Source of the DNA: Aeromonas hydrophila subsp. hydrophila ATCC 7966
GTDB lineage: Bacteria; Pseudomonadota; Gammaproteobacteria; Enterobacterales; Aeromonadaceae
Assembly: GCF_000014805.1 (NCBI RefSeq)
Contig: NC_008570.1
Span: 868,501-932,500 of the forward strand
Direction of reading: 5' to 3'
Length of the DNA stretch: 64,000 bases
The position numbers and the translations under genes were made by a program. Each line of letters opens with the position of its first letter. The first letter of the stretch is position 1. Positions 11,825-24,606 of this stretch are shown piece by piece. Below the pieces are notes generated by a model that was given only the letters and a program-made list of their open reading frames with translations, did not search any database and was not told the origin of the DNA.

Positions 11825-12622
11825 ATGTCCCAACGTTACGACCTGCCTCAACTGCTCGACATCATGGCCAGATTGCGCGACCCGAACGGGGGTTGCCCTT
11901 GGGATCTGAAGCAGAGTTTCCAGACCATAGTGCCGCACACCCTGGAGGAGGCCTATGAGGTAGCCGATGCCATCGAAACCCAGGATTGGGACGGATTAAA
12001 GGGTGAACTGGGCGATCTGCTGTTTCAGGTAGTATTCTACGCGCAGCTCGGCAAGGAACAGGGGCTGTTCGATTTCGCTGATATCGTCGATACGGTGAGC
12101 GAGAAGCTCATTCGCCGTCACCCCCATGTATTCTCGGATGCCGACCTTGGCGACGAGCAGGCGGTGAAGGTGAACTGGGAGGCAGAAAAAGCCAAAGAGC
12201 GGGCCGCGCTCGACAAGGAGAGCGTGCTGGACGACATCCCGCTCTCGCTGCCGGCCCTGACCCGCGCCGCCAAGATCCAGAAGCGCTGCGCCACCGTCGG
12301 CTTCGACTGGAAGACCCTGGGCCCGGTAGTGGACAAGATCCACGAGGAGATCGACGAGGTGATGGAAGAGGCGCTGATGGCCGACGTGGACGAAGCGCGA
12401 GTGAGCGATGAGCTCGGCGATCTCTTGTTCGCCACCGTCAATCTGGTGCGCCATCTGGGCAAGGATCCGGAGCAGGTATTGCGGGGCGCCAACGCCAAGT
12501 TCGAACGCCGGTTTCGTCAGGTTGAGCAGTTTATCGCCGCAGAAGGGCTGAAAGTGAGCGACTGTTCGTTGGAAAAGCTCGATGCCGCCTGGGACAGGGC
12601 CAAGGAAACCGAACAAAGTTGA
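11825..12622 (+). CDS. mazG: nucleoside triphosphate pyrophosphohydrolase MazG
   Basis: All-alpha NTP pyrophosphohydrolase of 265 residues (E. coli 263). It has two tandem MazG domains with the acidic metal-binding helices: [10 protein letters not shown] and [15 protein letters not shown] in the first half, [11 protein letters not shown] and [18 protein letters not shown] in the second. It converts (d)NTPs to NMPs and PPi. A ribosome site (GAAGCGAA) precedes the ATG. As in E. coli it lies between relA and pyrG; no mazEF toxin-antitoxin genes are present in between. Confidence 0.95.
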   Translation: MSQRYDLPQLLDIMARLRDPNGGCPWDLKQSFQTIVPHTLEEAYEVADAIETQDWDGLKGELGDLLFQVVFYAQLGKEQGLFDFADIVDTVSEKLIRRHPHVFSDADLGDEQAVKVNWEAEKAKERAALDKESVLDDIPLSLPALTRAAKIQKRCATVGFDWKTLGPVVDKIHEEIDEVMEEALMADVDEARVSDELGDLLFATVNLVRHLGKDPEQVLRGANAKFERRFRQVEQFIAAEGLKVSDCSLEKLDAAWDRAKETEQS

Positions 12623-12668
12623 TTTGGCGCAAGATGGGGGCGCCGGGAGCCTGATAGATTTTTGTTCA

Positions 12669-12697
12669 TTGTTTGGGAGAGGGGGTTTTGGTATACT
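12669..12697 (+). promoter_or_regulatory. candidate pyrG promoter
   Basis: TTGTTT, a 17-bp spacer, then TATACT with an extended TGG just before the -10, 67 nt upstream of the pyrG ATG. Confidence 0.6.
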
Positions 12698-12745
12698 GTT
12701 TCCCCGTCCTGCTTCATCCCCGAAGCACCCCTTAAAATTCCCTAA

Positions 12746-15792
<3,047 letters not shown>

Positions 15793-15817
15793 TTTTCGCC
15801 TGCTTCCACGCTTTGCA

Positions 15818-15845
15818 AAGCCCCGCCAATCGGCGGGGCTTTTTC
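15818..15845 (+). terminator. eno terminator
   Basis: AAAGCCCCGCC-AATC-GGCGGGGCTTTTT: 11-bp stem, four-base loop and T-run, 25 nt after the eno stop. Confidence 0.93.
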
Positions 15846-15970
15846 GTTTCTGCTGCCGCCGCGGCGGGTTTCTGCATTTTTTATTCCGGCCCAACCCATC
15901 CGGGGCACAGGCTTTCTTTTGTCTTGCCTGCGAATATGGGAAACTAGGCCGCTTGAAGGAGACTCAGTGC

Positions 15971-16288
15971 ATGCGGCTACTCACTCTTATCCTGCTTCTC
16001 CTGTTGGGGGGGCTTCAATATGACCTCTGGCTGGGGAAGAACGGCCTGTCTGACTATCATGAGCTGTCCGATGCCATCACCCGGCAGCAGCAGGACAATC
16101 TGGTACTCAAGGATCGCAACAACCTGATTTATCGCGAGATCGACGATCTGACCTCGGGCCTGGAAGCCATCGAGGAGCTGTCGCGCAACGATCTTGGCTA
16201 CATCAAGCAGGGCGAGACCTTCTACCGGATCATCCCCAAGGACAAAGACAAGGGTTCCAGCTCCGGAGACGCAGCCTACGATGACTGA
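15971..16288 (+). CDS. ftsB: cell division protein FtsB
   Basis: Small bitopic divisome protein (105 residues) that forms the FtsQLB complex controlling septal peptidoglycan synthesis. A short cytoplasmic N-terminus leads into a TM helix (LLTLILLLLLGGLQYDLWLG) and a periplasmic coiled coil (about 30-70). ATG 15971 follows GAAGGAG. The stop overlaps ispD by 8 bp, giving a tightly packed ftsB-ispD-ispF-truD-surE-pcm string. Confidence 0.93.
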   Translation: MRLLTLILLLLLGGLQYDLWLGKNGLSDYHELSDAITRQQQDNLVLKDRNNLIYREIDDLTSGLEAIEELSRNDLGYIKQGETFYRIIPKDKDKGSSSGDAAYDD

Positions 16289-17012
16289 TCTCCGCCCCGG
16301 GCTGACCGCCATCGTCCCGGCCGCGGGCATCGGCAGCCGAATGGGGGCCGAGTGCCCCAAACAGTATCTGCAGCTGGCGGGTCGAACCATTCTGGAACAT
16401 ACCCTGACCCGGCTGCTCTCCCATCCGGCCATCGCTCAGGTGATCGTGGCGCTGGCTCCCCATGACCGCTGGTTCGACACCCTGGCCGTGGCCGCCGATC
16501 CGAGGATCCTGCGAGTGGAAGGAGGCGCCGAGCGGGCCTTTTCCGTGCTCAATGCGTTGCATGTGGCCGCAGGGGAGTGGGTGCTGGTGCACGACGCCGC
16601 CCGCCCTTGTCTGACCCACGGCGATCTCGATGCCCTGATTGCCACCGCCATGGCCTGTGATGGCGCCATCCTCGGCAGCCGGGTGCGTGACACCATGAAG
16701 CGCTCCGACGGGGCGGGCAACATCCTCGCCACCGTCGATCGCGAGCAACTGTGGCATGCCCTGACCCCCCAGATGTTTCCCACCCGTCCTCTGCGGCGGG
16801 CACTGGAAGAGGGGCTGGCGCTGGGGGCCACCATCACCGACGAGGCCTCCGCCATGGAGCGTGCCGGTTTCACGGTGCGGATGGTGGAAGGACGAGCCGA
16901 CAATATCAAGGTGACCCGGCCGGAGGATCTCTCTCTGGCGGGGCTCTATTTGCAGCAACAGAACGCGCGCCAGCCGGCGCAACCCGATTCACCCACAGAG
17001 GAGCTGGCATGA
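16281..17012 (+). CDS. ispD: 2-C-methyl-D-erythritol 4-phosphate cytidylyltransferase
   Basis: MEP-pathway enzyme joining CTP and MEP to give CDP-ME. The 243-residue protein has the nucleotidyltransferase signature [19 protein letters not shown] near the N-terminus, [10 protein letters not shown], and [11 protein letters not shown] with [19 protein letters not shown] at the C-terminus. ATG 16281 lies inside the end of ftsB; the stop overlaps the ispF start as ATGA, indicating translational coupling. Confidence 0.96.
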   Translation: MTDLRPGLTAIVPAAGIGSRMGAECPKQYLQLAGRTILEHTLTRLLSHPAIAQVIVALAPHDRWFDTLAVAADPRILRVEGGAERAFSVLNALHVAAGEWVLVHDAARPCLTHGDLDALIATAMACDGAILGSRVRDTMKRSDGAGNILATVDREQLWHALTPQMFPTRPLRRALEEGLALGATITDEASAMERAGFTVRMVEGRADNIKVTRPEDLSLAGLYLQQQNARQPAQPDSPTEELA

Positions 17013-17485
17013 TCCGGATTGGACATGGTTTTGATGTACACAAGTTTGGTGGGGTTGGCCCCTGCATGCTGGGCGGGGTGGCGGTGCCGTATGAGCAGGG
17101 CCTGCTGGCTCACTCCGATGGTGACGTGGTGCTGCACGCGGTGAGCGATGCCCTGCTTGGTGCCATCGGCGCCGGCGATATCGGCCGCCACTTTCCCGAT
17201 ACCGCCGCCGAGTTCAAGGGGATCGACAGCCGCATCCTGCTGCAGGACGTGTTTGTCCGGGTGCAGCAGTCAGGCTATGCCATCGGCAACCTGGATGTGA
17301 CCATCATTGCCCAGGCACCCAAGATGGCACCGCATATCGAAGCCATGTGCGCCGTGCTGGCCGCCGATCTGCAATGTGATTTGAACCGGGTGAACGTCAA
17401 GGCGACCACCACCGAACAGCTGGGATTCACGGGGCGCAAGGAAGGGATCGCCACCGAAGCCGTCGTCTTACTGGTGAAACAATAA
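17009..17485 (+). CDS. ispF: 2-C-methyl-D-erythritol 2,4-cyclodiphosphate synthase
   Basis: MEP-pathway enzyme closing CDP-ME-2P to MEcPP with release of CMP. The 158-residue protein has [10 protein letters not shown] (zinc ligands Asp and His), the signature [29 protein letters not shown], and a C-terminal [22 protein letters not shown] overlap with ispD at its start and TAATG overlap with truD at its end. Confidence 0.97.
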   Translation: MIRIGHGFDVHKFGGVGPCMLGGVAVPYEQGLLAHSDGDVVLHAVSDALLGAIGAGDIGRHFPDTAAEFKGIDSRILLQDVFVRVQQSGYAIGNLDVTIIAQAPKMAPHIEAMCAVLAADLQCDLNRVNVKATTTEQLGFTGRKEGIATEAVVLLVKQ

Positions 17486-18543
17486 TGCTGGAACAACTTG
17501 CCTATCTGCACGGGGCGCCGACTGCCCGCGGCATCCTCAAGGCACAAGCTGCCGATTTCGTGGTCAATGAAGATCTCGGGTTTGAACCCTGCGGCGAGGG
17601 GGAACACATCTTCGTCCGGGTGCGTAAAACCGGGGAGAATACCGCCTGGGTGGCTGGCCTGCTGGCCGATGCGGCCGGGGTCAACCGCAGTGCGGTGACC
17701 TGGGCCGGGCTGAAAGATCGCCACGCGGTGACCGAACAGTGGTTCGGCATTCATCTGCCGGGCAAGGCGGAACCGGACCTCTCCGTCATCGAGAGCGACA
17801 GCATCCAGATCCTGCAGGTGAAGCGCCACAACAAGAAGCTGCGGGTCGGCTATCTCAAGGGCAACCACTTCATCCTGCGCCTCACCGGGCTGGAGCAGGC
17901 CGACGGTCTGGAATCCCGCCTGCAGGCCATCGCTGAGCAGGGGGTGCCCAACTATTACGGCGAGCAGCGTTTTGGCCGTGGCGGCAACAACCTGGAGGCG
18001 GCCAAGGCGATGTTCGCCGGCAAGCGGATCAAGGATCGCAACAAGCGCTCCCTCTATCTCTCCGCTGCCCGCAGCATGCTGTTCAATGCCATCGTCAGTG
18101 CCCGCATCGAGCAGGGACTGGCCCATCAGCTGCTGGCCGGCGACTGTGTGATGCTCAAGGGCAGCCACTCCATCTTCAGCGAAGAGGGCGTAACTCCTGA
18201 GCTGGCGGCACGTCTCGCCTCCGGCGACGTGCAGCTCACCGCGCCCCAGTGGGGCCGTGGCCGGTTGGCCAGCCAGGGTGCCGCCGCCGAGTTCGAGCAG
18301 AGCGTGCTGGCCCCTTATCACGATTGGTGTGACGGCCTGGAAAAAGCCGGGCTGGACCAGGACCGCCGCCCGCTGCTGCTCAAGCCGCAAGCCATGAGCT
18401 GGCAGCTGGAGGGGACCGTGTTGATCCTGTCGTTCTTCCTGCCGGCCGGGGCGTTTGCCACCAGCGTGGTGCGCGAGTTAATGCAGGCCGAAGAGGCCGA
18501 TCATGGTTTCAGGAATCAGTCCGATGAGAATTCTGGTCAGTAA
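17485..18543 (+). CDS. truD: tRNA pseudouridine(13) synthase TruD
   Basis: Pseudouridine synthase modifying U13 of tRNA-Glu and others. The 352-residue protein (E. coli 349) has the catalytic Asp in [15 protein letters not shown] (about residue 77), GNHFILRL, and the TruD signature [16 protein letters not shown]. The start overlaps the ispF stop (TAATG) and the end overlaps surE by 20 bp. Confidence 0.96.
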   Translation: MLEQLAYLHGAPTARGILKAQAADFVVNEDLGFEPCGEGEHIFVRVRKTGENTAWVAGLLADAAGVNRSAVTWAGLKDRHAVTEQWFGIHLPGKAEPDLSVIESDSIQILQVKRHNKKLRVGYLKGNHFILRLTGLEQADGLESRLQAIAEQGVPNYYGEQRFGRGGNNLEAAKAMFAGKRIKDRNKRSLYLSAARSMLFNAIVSARIEQGLAHQLLAGDCVMLKGSHSIFSEEGVTPELAARLASGDVQLTAPQWGRGRLASQGAAAEFEQSVLAPYHDWCDGLEKAGLDQDRRPLLLKPQAMSWQLEGTVLILSFFLPAGAFATSVVRELMQAEEADHGFRNQSDENSGQ

Positions 18544-19285
18544 TGATGACGGTGTGCATGCCGAGGGCATAAGAGCCCTCAGCGAGGCGCTGACTGCCTG
18601 CGGCGAGGTCATCGTGGTGGCGCCGGATCGCAACCGCAGCGGCGCAAGTCATTCCCTGACGCTGGAAGTGCCGCTGCGGGTTACGCGCCTTGGCGAAACC
18701 GGCTTTAATGGCAGCGAGAGTTATGCGGTGAAGGGCACCCCGACCGACTGCGTGCACCTGGCGGTCAACGAGCTGGTACGCCCAGAGCCCGACATGGTGG
18801 TGGCCGGCATCAACCACGGTGCCAACCTGGGGGATGATGTCATCTACTCGGGCACGGTGGCGGCCGCAACCGAGGGACGCCACCTCGGCTTCCCCTCGCT
18901 GGCCATCTCGCTGGTAGGCAAGACCCATTTCGCCACGGCGGCCCACTACGCCGCCCAGCTGGTAAAGGGCATGATGGTACACCCACTGCCCGCCGATCAG
19001 ATCCTCAACGTCAATGTGCCGGACCTGCCCCTCGACCAGATCAAGGGGATCAGGGTGACGCGCCTTGGCAATCGCCACCGGGCGGAGTCGGTCATATGCA
19101 GCGAGGATCCCCGTGGCCAGCCCATCTACTGGATCGGCCCGCCCGGCAGCCAGCAAGATGCGGGCGAAGGCACGGATTTCGCCGCCATCGAGCAGGGCTA
19201 CGTCTCGATCACCCCCCTGACCATCGATATGACTGCCTACAGCAGTCTGGCGGGGCTGGGGGCTTGGTTGGACCTGCAGGGATGA
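18524..19285 (+). CDS. surE: 5'/3'-nucleotidase SurE
   Basis: Metal-dependent nucleotidase/exopolyphosphatase linked to stationary-phase survival. Metal ligands are the Asp pair in [13 protein letters not shown] at the N-terminus, then [14 protein letters not shown] and [22 protein letters not shown] 18524 (253 residues) fits the family start; an in-frame ATG at 18503 would add seven residues. It overlaps truD and lies 4 nt before pcm. Confidence 0.96.
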   Translation: MRILVSNDDGVHAEGIRALSEALTACGEVIVVAPDRNRSGASHSLTLEVPLRVTRLGETGFNGSESYAVKGTPTDCVHLAVNELVRPEPDMVVAGINHGANLGDDVIYSGTVAAATEGRHLGFPSLAISLVGKTHFATAAHYAAQLVKGMMVHPLPADQILNVNVPDLPLDQIKGIRVTRLGNRHRAESVICSEDPRGQPIYWIGPPGSQQDAGEGTDFAAIEQGYVSITPLTIDMTAYSSLAGLGAWLDLQG

Positions 19286-19289
19286 AGGT

Positions 19290-19907
19290 GTGATAGTACA
19301 GCGCCTGTTAAACCAGCTGATCGCGCAGGACATTCGTGATTTCCGCGTACTCGCGGCGATTGCCAAGGTGCCGCGCCAGCTGTTCGTGGATGAAGCCATG
19401 GCCCACAAGGCCTGGGACAATACGGCGTTGCCCATCGGCCACGGTCAAACCATCTCGCAACCCTACATGGTGGCTCGGATGACCGAGCTGTTGATCCAGA
19501 ACGATCCGGCCCATGTGCTGGAGATCGGCACTGGCTCGGGTTACCAGACGGCGGTGCTGGCTCATCTGGTAGAGCACGTCTATACGGTGGAGCGGATCAA
19601 GTCGCTGCAGTTCCAGGCCCGGCGCCGGCTGCGGCAGCTCGATCTGCACAATGTCTCCGCCAAGCACGGCAATGGCTGGTTGGGTTGGCCCAACAAGGGC
19701 CCCTTCGACGCCATTCTGGTGACGGCTGCCGCCAGCGAGGTGCCGACGGCCCTCACTGACCAGCTGGCCGATGGTGGCCGGCTGGTGTTGCCGGTGGGGG
19801 ACAGCCAGCAGACCCTGCAGCTGATCGAGCGGTCGGGCTCCCAGCTGACCAGCCGGATCCTGGAGCCGGTCCGTTTCGTCCCCCTGATTGACGGAGATGT
19901 CGAGTGA
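19290..19907 (+). CDS. pcm: protein-L-isoaspartate O-methyltransferase
   Basis: Repairs damaged proteins by methylating L-isoaspartyl residues with SAM. The 205-residue protein starts with GTG at 19290, four bases after surE. SAM motif I is [18 protein letters not shown]; the family block [24 protein letters not shown] is present at the N-terminus. The surE-pcm pair ahead of nlpD-rpoS is conserved in gammaproteobacteria. Its stop overlaps the GTG start of yqaA. Confidence 0.96.
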   Translation: MIVQRLLNQLIAQDIRDFRVLAAIAKVPRQLFVDEAMAHKAWDNTALPIGHGQTISQPYMVARMTELLIQNDPAHVLEIGTGSGYQTAVLAHLVEHVYTVERIKSLQFQARRRLRQLDLHNVSAKHGNGWLGWPNKGPFDAILVTAAASEVPTALTDQLADGGRLVLPVGDSQQTLQLIERSGSQLTSRILEPVRFVPLIDGDVE

Positions 19908-20485
19908 AGTTGTTTTCCCGCCTCTATGTGCTGGTGATGCAGTGGGCACGTCACAAGTATGCCCCTTGGTATCTGGCGATCACCGCTTTCATCGAGTCGG
20001 TGTTCTGGCCCATTCCGGTGGACGTGATGCTGGCCCCCATGGCGCTGGCCAAACCGCACAAGGCCTGGCACTACGCCGCACTGGCGACCCTGTTCTCGGT
20101 GCTGGGCGCGCTGTTCGGCTATCTGCTCGGTTATGCCCTGTGGGAGCCGGTGGTCCAGCCGCTGGTGGTTTCGGTGGGTTATGAAGACAAGATTGCCCTG
20201 GCCCGGCAATGGTTCGAGCTGTGGGGCATCTGGGTGATTTTTATTGCCAGTTTCACGCCGATCCCCTACAAGGTGTTTACCGTGACGGCCGGCCTGTTGC
20301 AAATGGCACTGCTGCCCTTCATCGTGACCTCGCTGATCGGGCGTGGCATGCGCTTTTTCCTGGTAGCAGGCCTGATGCGCTGGGGTGGCGAGAAGATGGA
20401 GCGCAAGCTGATGCACTATGTGGATGTGCTGGGTTGGCTCTGTATTGGTTTGGCCGTTGTGGCCTATTTCTGGTTTAGTCTTTAA
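19904..20485 (+). CDS. yqaA: YqaA family (DedA/SNARE-associated) membrane protein
   Basis: Integral membrane protein of 193 residues with about five hydrophobic segments and the VTT/DedA-like motif [17 protein letters not shown] and [14 protein letters not shown]. Homologues are linked to lipid handling and membrane homeostasis, but YqaA itself is not well defined. GTG start at 19904 overlaps the pcm stop (GAGTGA). Its place between pcm and nlpD is common in Aeromonas and Vibrio relatives and differs from E. coli. Confidence 0.85.
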   Translation: MKLFSRLYVLVMQWARHKYAPWYLAITAFIESVFWPIPVDVMLAPMALAKPHKAWHYAALATLFSVLGALFGYLLGYALWEPVVQPLVVSVGYEDKIALARQWFELWGIWVIFIASFTPIPYKVFTVTAGLLQMALLPFIVTSLIGRGMRFFLVAGLMRWGGEKMERKLMHYVDVLGWLCIGLAVVAYFWFSL

Positions 20486-20495
20486 AGGATCCACT

Positions 20496-21536
20496 ATGCG
20501 TTCGCGTGTTTGGCAAGGAAGCAGTGTCGTCGTGTTGTCATGGCTGCTGCTCGCTTGCTCTTCCAGTAAGACTGCTGCTCCGGTACAAGGATTGGGCAAT
20601 GATGGTCTCGTCTCTACCATTCCGGCTCGCCAGATGGCGGCCCAGCCCGCCATTCAGGGCAACAGCTACACGGTGAAAAAAGGGGACACCCTCTACTCCA
20701 TCGCCTTCAATTCGGGCAATGACGTGCCCTCGCTGGCCAGTCTCAACGGCATCAGCCCCCCCTACAACATCTATCCGGGTCAACAGATCCGGCTCGATGC
20801 CTCCGGCAGCACCATGGCCGTGACGCGCAGTGCAGGCACCTATCAGGTCCGTCCAGGGGACACGCTGAGCAGCATTGGCCGTCAGTTTGGCATGTCGAAT
20901 CAGACATTGGCACAAAGCAACAATCTGCAGGCACCCTTTGCCCTCCAGGTCGGGCAGGTGCTGAATGTGCAGTCCGCCGGCAGCGGCAGTGGCCAGATGG
21001 TTGCGGCGACTCGCCCGGTGGTGACCCAGAGCTCCGGCCCCAAACCCCTGGCGCCAGCGACCTCAGGTACGACCACTCCATTTATCAAACAGAAAACGAT
21101 TGCTCAGCCATCTTCAAAAGAATACGCTCAGGTAAAAGAACAAAAAACAGACAATTCCTACAGCAAGCTATCTTGGCACTGGCCTACCAAGGGTCGGATC
21201 GTCGAAGGTTTCTCTGTTGCAGAACAGGGTAACAAGGGCATAGATATCGCCGGTCAGAAGGGGCAACCCATCTACGCGGCGAGCGGCGGCAAAGTCGTCT
21301 ATGCCGGTAGCGCACTGAGGGGTTATGGCAAGCTGATCATTCTCAAGCATGATGATGACTACCTCTCTGCTTACGCCCACAACGACGAGTTGCGAGTGAA
21401 GGAAGGGGACAGCGTCAAAGGCGGATCAGTCATTGCCAACATGGGTAGCACGGACGCGCCGGATGTGCGATTGCACTTTGAAATCCGGTACAGAGGCAAG
21501 TCGATTAATCCGATGAGCCATTTGCCAAAGCGTTAG
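20496..21536 (+). CDS. nlpD: murein hydrolase activator NlpD (LysM / degenerate M23 lipoprotein)
   Basis: Outer-membrane lipoprotein that activates AmiC at the septum. Signal peptide with lipobox LLLAC (Cys21); LysM domain 1 (YTVKKGDTLYSIAF, about 57-103) and LysM 2 (YQVRPGDTLSSIG, about 115-160); a Thr/Ser/Pro-rich linker; and a C-terminal LytM/M23 domain. That domain has lost metal ligands: NKGIDIAG in place of HxGxD and RLHFE in place of HLHFE. It should therefore activate an amidase rather than cut peptidoglycan, as for E. coli NlpD. 346 residues. In E. coli the main rpoS promoter lies inside nlpD; this may hold here. Confidence 0.95.
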   Translation: MRSRVWQGSSVVVLSWLLLACSSSKTAAPVQGLGNDGLVSTIPARQMAAQPAIQGNSYTVKKGDTLYSIAFNSGNDVPSLASLNGISPPYNIYPGQQIRLDASGSTMAVTRSAGTYQVRPGDTLSSIGRQFGMSNQTLAQSNNLQAPFALQVGQVLNVQSAGSGSGQMVAATRPVVTQSSGPKPLAPATSGTTTPFIKQKTIAQPSSKEYAQVKEQKTDNSYSKLSWHWPTKGRIVEGFSVAEQGNKGIDIAGQKGQPIYAASGGKVVYAGSALRGYGKLIILKHDDDYLSAYAHNDELRVKEGDSVKGGSVIANMGSTDAPDVRLHFEIRYRGKSINPMSHLPKR

Positions 21537-21583
21537 ACCCAGAGAGTTAAGTCTTACTCTGGTGCCGGTCAGGGAGACACGCC

Positions 21584-22567
21584 ATGAGCCAAGAACAACT
21601 GGTGATGCAGGATGCAGAGTTAGAGTTCGACGAAGAGCTGGAGACCCACGAAGAGGAAGAGGTTCAGGAAGTCGCGGCCGAGGCCGAGGAGACGATTTCC
21701 GATGAACTGATGGCACCTGAACTGAACAAGGTGATGGACGCCACCCAGCTCTATCTCGGGGAGATTGGCTTCTCCCCGCTGCTCACCGCCGAAGAAGAAG
21801 TCTATTATGCCCGTCGTGCCTTGCGAGGTGACAAAGCAGCCCGCAAGCGCATGATCGAGTCCAATTTGCGACTGGTGGTCAAGATCGCCCGTCGCTACAA
21901 CAATCGCGGCCTGGTGCTGCTCGATCTCATCGAAGAGGGCAACCTCGGCCTCATCCGCGCAGTCGAGAAATTCGATCCCGAGCGCGGCTTCCGTTTCTCT
22001 ACCTATGCGACCTGGTGGATCCGTCAGACCATAGAGCGGGCCATCATGAATCAGACCCGTACCATTCGTCTGCCCATTCATGTGGTCAAGGAGCTAAACG
22101 TCTATCTGCGTACCGCCCGCGAACTCTCCCATCGGCTCGATCATGAACCGACGGCGGAAGATATCGCCTTCGCGCTGGATCGCTCGGTAGACGATGTGAA
22201 TCGCATGCTCAAGCTCAACGAGAAGATCACCTCGGTCGACACCCCCATCGGTGGCGATCGCGACAAGGCGCTGCTGGATGTGCTCTCCGACGAGCGCGGC
22301 ATGGGCCCTGAGCTGGAGTCCCAAGATGACGACATGCGCGCCAGCATAGTGCACTGGCTGGAGGAGCTGAACCCCAAGCAGCGCGAAGTGCTGGCCCGTC
22401 GCTTCGGTCTGCTCGGCTATGAGCCGGCGACTCTGGAAGACGTGGGCGCAGAGATTGGACTGACCCGCGAGCGGGTTCGCCAGATCCAGGTAGAAGGGCT
22501 GCGCCGCTTGCGGGAGATCCTGCTGGGGCAGGGGCTTTCCATCGAGGCGCTGTTCCGTACCAACTAA
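21584..22567 (+). CDS. rpoS: RNA polymerase sigma factor RpoS (sigma-38)
   Basis: Stationary-phase and general stress sigma factor, 327 residues. An acidic N-terminus ([16 protein letters not shown]) precedes region 1.2 ([19 protein letters not shown]), region 2 ([46 protein letters not shown]), region 3, and region 4 with its HTH ([20 protein letters not shown]). It lies 47 nt after nlpD. The BarA kinase in the same window belongs to a pathway that affects rpoS expression in other gammaproteobacteria. Confidence 0.97.
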   Translation: MSQEQLVMQDAELEFDEELETHEEEEVQEVAAEAEETISDELMAPELNKVMDATQLYLGEIGFSPLLTAEEEVYYARRALRGDKAARKRMIESNLRLVVKIARRYNNRGLVLLDLIEEGNLGLIRAVEKFDPERGFRFSTYATWWIRQTIERAIMNQTRTIRLPIHVVKELNVYLRTARELSHRLDHEPTAEDIAFALDRSVDDVNRMLKLNEKITSVDTPIGGDRDKALLDVLSDERGMGPELESQDDDMRASIVHWLEELNPKQREVLARRFGLLGYEPATLEDVGAEIGLTRERVRQIQVEGLRRLREILLGQGLSIEALFRTN

Positions 22568-22604
22568 GGGTTGCTAGTGAGAGAGGATGCTTACCAAGTA
22601 AAAC

Positions 22605-22629
22605 AAAAAGGGGCCAAAGGCCCCTTTTT
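22605..22629. terminator. bidirectional terminator between rpoS and tsaD
   Basis: AAAAAGGGGCC-AAA-GGCCCCTTTTT, a perfect 11-bp stem between the convergent rpoS and tsaD ends, with A/T runs suited to both directions. Confidence 0.92.
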
Positions 22630-22651
22630 CATGCTGGCAGGATCCGCTGGA

Positions 22652-23665
22652 TCAAATCGGATCCAGGGTATCCAGCGGCCAGCGCGGCACAGCCTTGACC
22701 GCCAGCGGCTCGAACACGCCCGCCTTCAGACGCTGCATACCGGCATAGGCGATCATGGCGCCGTTATCAGTGCAATATTCGGTGCGCGGGTAGAACACTT
22801 CCCCCTTGAGGCTCTCCATCAGCTCGGCCAGCTGGGCGCGCAGATGACGGTTGGCACTGACGCCGCCAGCTACCACCAGGCGATTGAGGCCGGTCTCCTT
22901 CAAGGCACGGCGACACTTGATGGCCAGGGTGTCGACTACCGCGTCTTCAAACGCTCTGGCGATATCGGCACGGGTCTGTTCATCATCACCGTTGGCTGCG
23001 ATGGTGTTGGCGGCAAAGGTCTTGAGGCCGGAGAAGCTCATGTCGAGCCCGGGACGGTCGGTCATGGGACGTGGGAAGGTGAAGCGCCCGGTGGTGCCCT
23101 TCTCCGCCAGCCGGGAGAGTAGAGGGCCGCCTGGGTAATCCAATCCCATCAGCTTGGCCGTCTTGTCGAAGGCCTCGCCGGCAGCATCATCGATCGACTC
23201 GCCCAGCAGCTGATAGCTGCCGATGCCATCGACCCGTACCAGCATGGAGTGGCCGCCGGAGACCAGCAGCGCCACGAAGGGAAACTCGGGGGCTCGCTCT
23301 TCCAGCATGGGGGCCAGCAGGTGGCCTTCCATGTGGTGCACGGCAATGGCCGGTTTGTTCCAGGCCATCGCCAGCGAGCGGCCTATGGTGGCTCCCACCA
23401 GAATGGCGCCAACCAGGCCCGGACCTGCGGTGTAGGCGATGCCGTCGATGTCGTCCTTGCCCAGTCCCGCCTCTCGCAACGCGGCCTGGATCAAGGGGAT
23501 CGTCTTGCGGACGTGATCCCGGCTGGCCAGCTCGGGAACGACGCCGCCGTAGTCCGCATGCAGCTTGACCTGGCTATACAACTGGTGGGAAAGGATCCCT
23601 TTTTGATCGTCGAAGATCGCGATCCCGGTTTCGTCACAGGATGTCTCTATGCCCAATACACGCAT
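22652..23665 (-). CDS. tsaD: tRNA N6-threonylcarbamoyladenosine transferase subunit TsaD
   Basis: Kae1/TsaD ATPase-fold protein (337 residues) that transfers threonylcarbamoyl to A37 of ANN-decoding tRNAs. It has [14 protein letters not shown] at the N-terminus, the Fe/metal-binding HMEGH within [21 protein letters not shown], and [15 protein letters not shown]. It is divergent from rpsU, as in E. coli. Its tRNA targets include the tRNA-Ile2 encoded at 28669. Confidence 0.97.
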   Translation of the reverse strand: MRVLGIETSCDETGIAIFDDQKGILSHQLYSQVKLHADYGGVVPELASRDHVRKTIPLIQAALREAGLGKDDIDGIAYTAGPGLVGAILVGATIGRSLAMAWNKPAIAVHHMEGHLLAPMLEERAPEFPFVALLVSGGHSMLVRVDGIGSYQLLGESIDDAAGEAFDKTAKLMGLDYPGGPLLSRLAEKGTTGRFTFPRPMTDRPGLDMSFSGLKTFAANTIAANGDDEQTRADIARAFEDAVVDTLAIKCRRALKETGLNRLVVAGGVSANRHLRAQLAELMESLKGEVFYPRTEYCTDNGAMIAYAGMQRLKAGVFEPLAVKAVPRWPLDTLDPI

Positions 23666-23744
23666 TGCTAAAAAATTTCACTGCTAAAATGAGACGGCTA
23701 TGGTAACCTTCGCGGGTTTTTTAAACCAGAGCGATCTCTGCGGG

Positions 23745-23774
23745 TTTACTTTCATTCCCTGTCCAGAGTATAAT
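23745..23774 (+). promoter_or_regulatory. candidate rpsU promoter
   Basis: TTTACT, an 18-bp spacer and a perfect TATAAT (23769-23774), 71 nt upstream of the rpsU ATG, in the gap between divergent tsaD and rpsU. Confidence 0.65.
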
Positions 23775-23832
23775 TTCGCACCATTTTAAGACATGCTGAT
23801 CGATTGAAGATCAGCTAACAATTTATCACTGA

Positions 23833-24060
<228 letters not shown>

Positions 24061-24074
24061 TCAAGGGTCATGCC

Positions 24075-24518
24075 GTGTCGCTGAAGGATCAACTCAAGGA
24101 TCAACAAAAACTCGCCATGCTTGCCAAAGACAAGGCTCGCTTGGGAGCGATCCGTTTGTTGATGGCTGAAATCAAGCAACGTGAAGTTGATACCCGTGTC
24201 GAGCTCAATGATCAGGATATCCTCGCTGTGGTGACCAAAATGGTCAAACAGCGTCGTGATTCCATCAGTCAATTTGAAGCTGCCGGTCGCCAGGATCTTG
24301 CCGACAAAGAGTCCGCAGAGATCGTTGTGTTGCAGGAGTTCCTGCCGCAACAGCTGACCGCAGACGAAATTGCCGCACTGATTGAGCAAGCCATCGCTGA
24401 AAGTGGTGCTGCCATCATGGCTGACATGGGCAAAGTCATGGCTGTCTTGAAGCCGAAAATTCAGGGGCGTGCCGATGTCGGCGCCGTCAGTGCTCAGGTG
24501 AAAACCCGCTTGGCGTAA
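24075..24518 (+). CDS. yqeY: GatB/YqeY domain protein
   Basis: A 147-residue helical protein similar to the C-terminal tRNA-binding (YqeY) domain of amidotransferase subunit GatB. Recognisable blocks are KDKARLGAIRLLMAEIKQREVD, KQRRDSISQFEAAGRQDLADKE and the C-terminal AVLKPKIQGRADVGAVS. Function is unproven; a role with tRNA is inferred from the fold. GTG start 24075, 14 nt after rpsU, so co-transcribed. This insertion between rpsU and dnaG is absent in E. coli but occurs in other gammaproteobacteria. Confidence 0.9.
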   Translation: MSLKDQLKDQQKLAMLAKDKARLGAIRLLMAEIKQREVDTRVELNDQDILAVVTKMVKQRRDSISQFEAAGRQDLADKESAEIVVLQEFLPQQLTADEIAALIEQAIAESGAAIMADMGKVMAVLKPKIQGRADVGAVSAQVKTRLA

Positions 24519-24544
24519 CAGGCAACTCTCTTGTTTGGTCAAAG

Positions 24545-24579
24545 AAGCCGTGCTTCCCTGGGAATGCGCGGCTTTTTTA
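24545..24579 (+). terminator. internal terminator before dnaG
   Basis: AAGCCGTGC / GCGCGGCTT stem (9 bp with one T-G pair), 12-nt loop and a T6 run. It corresponds in position to the T1 attenuator that in E. coli lowers dnaG expression relative to rpsU. Confidence 0.8.
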
Positions 24580-24606
24580 TTTTCTATGCAATGAAACAGG
24601 ACGGTT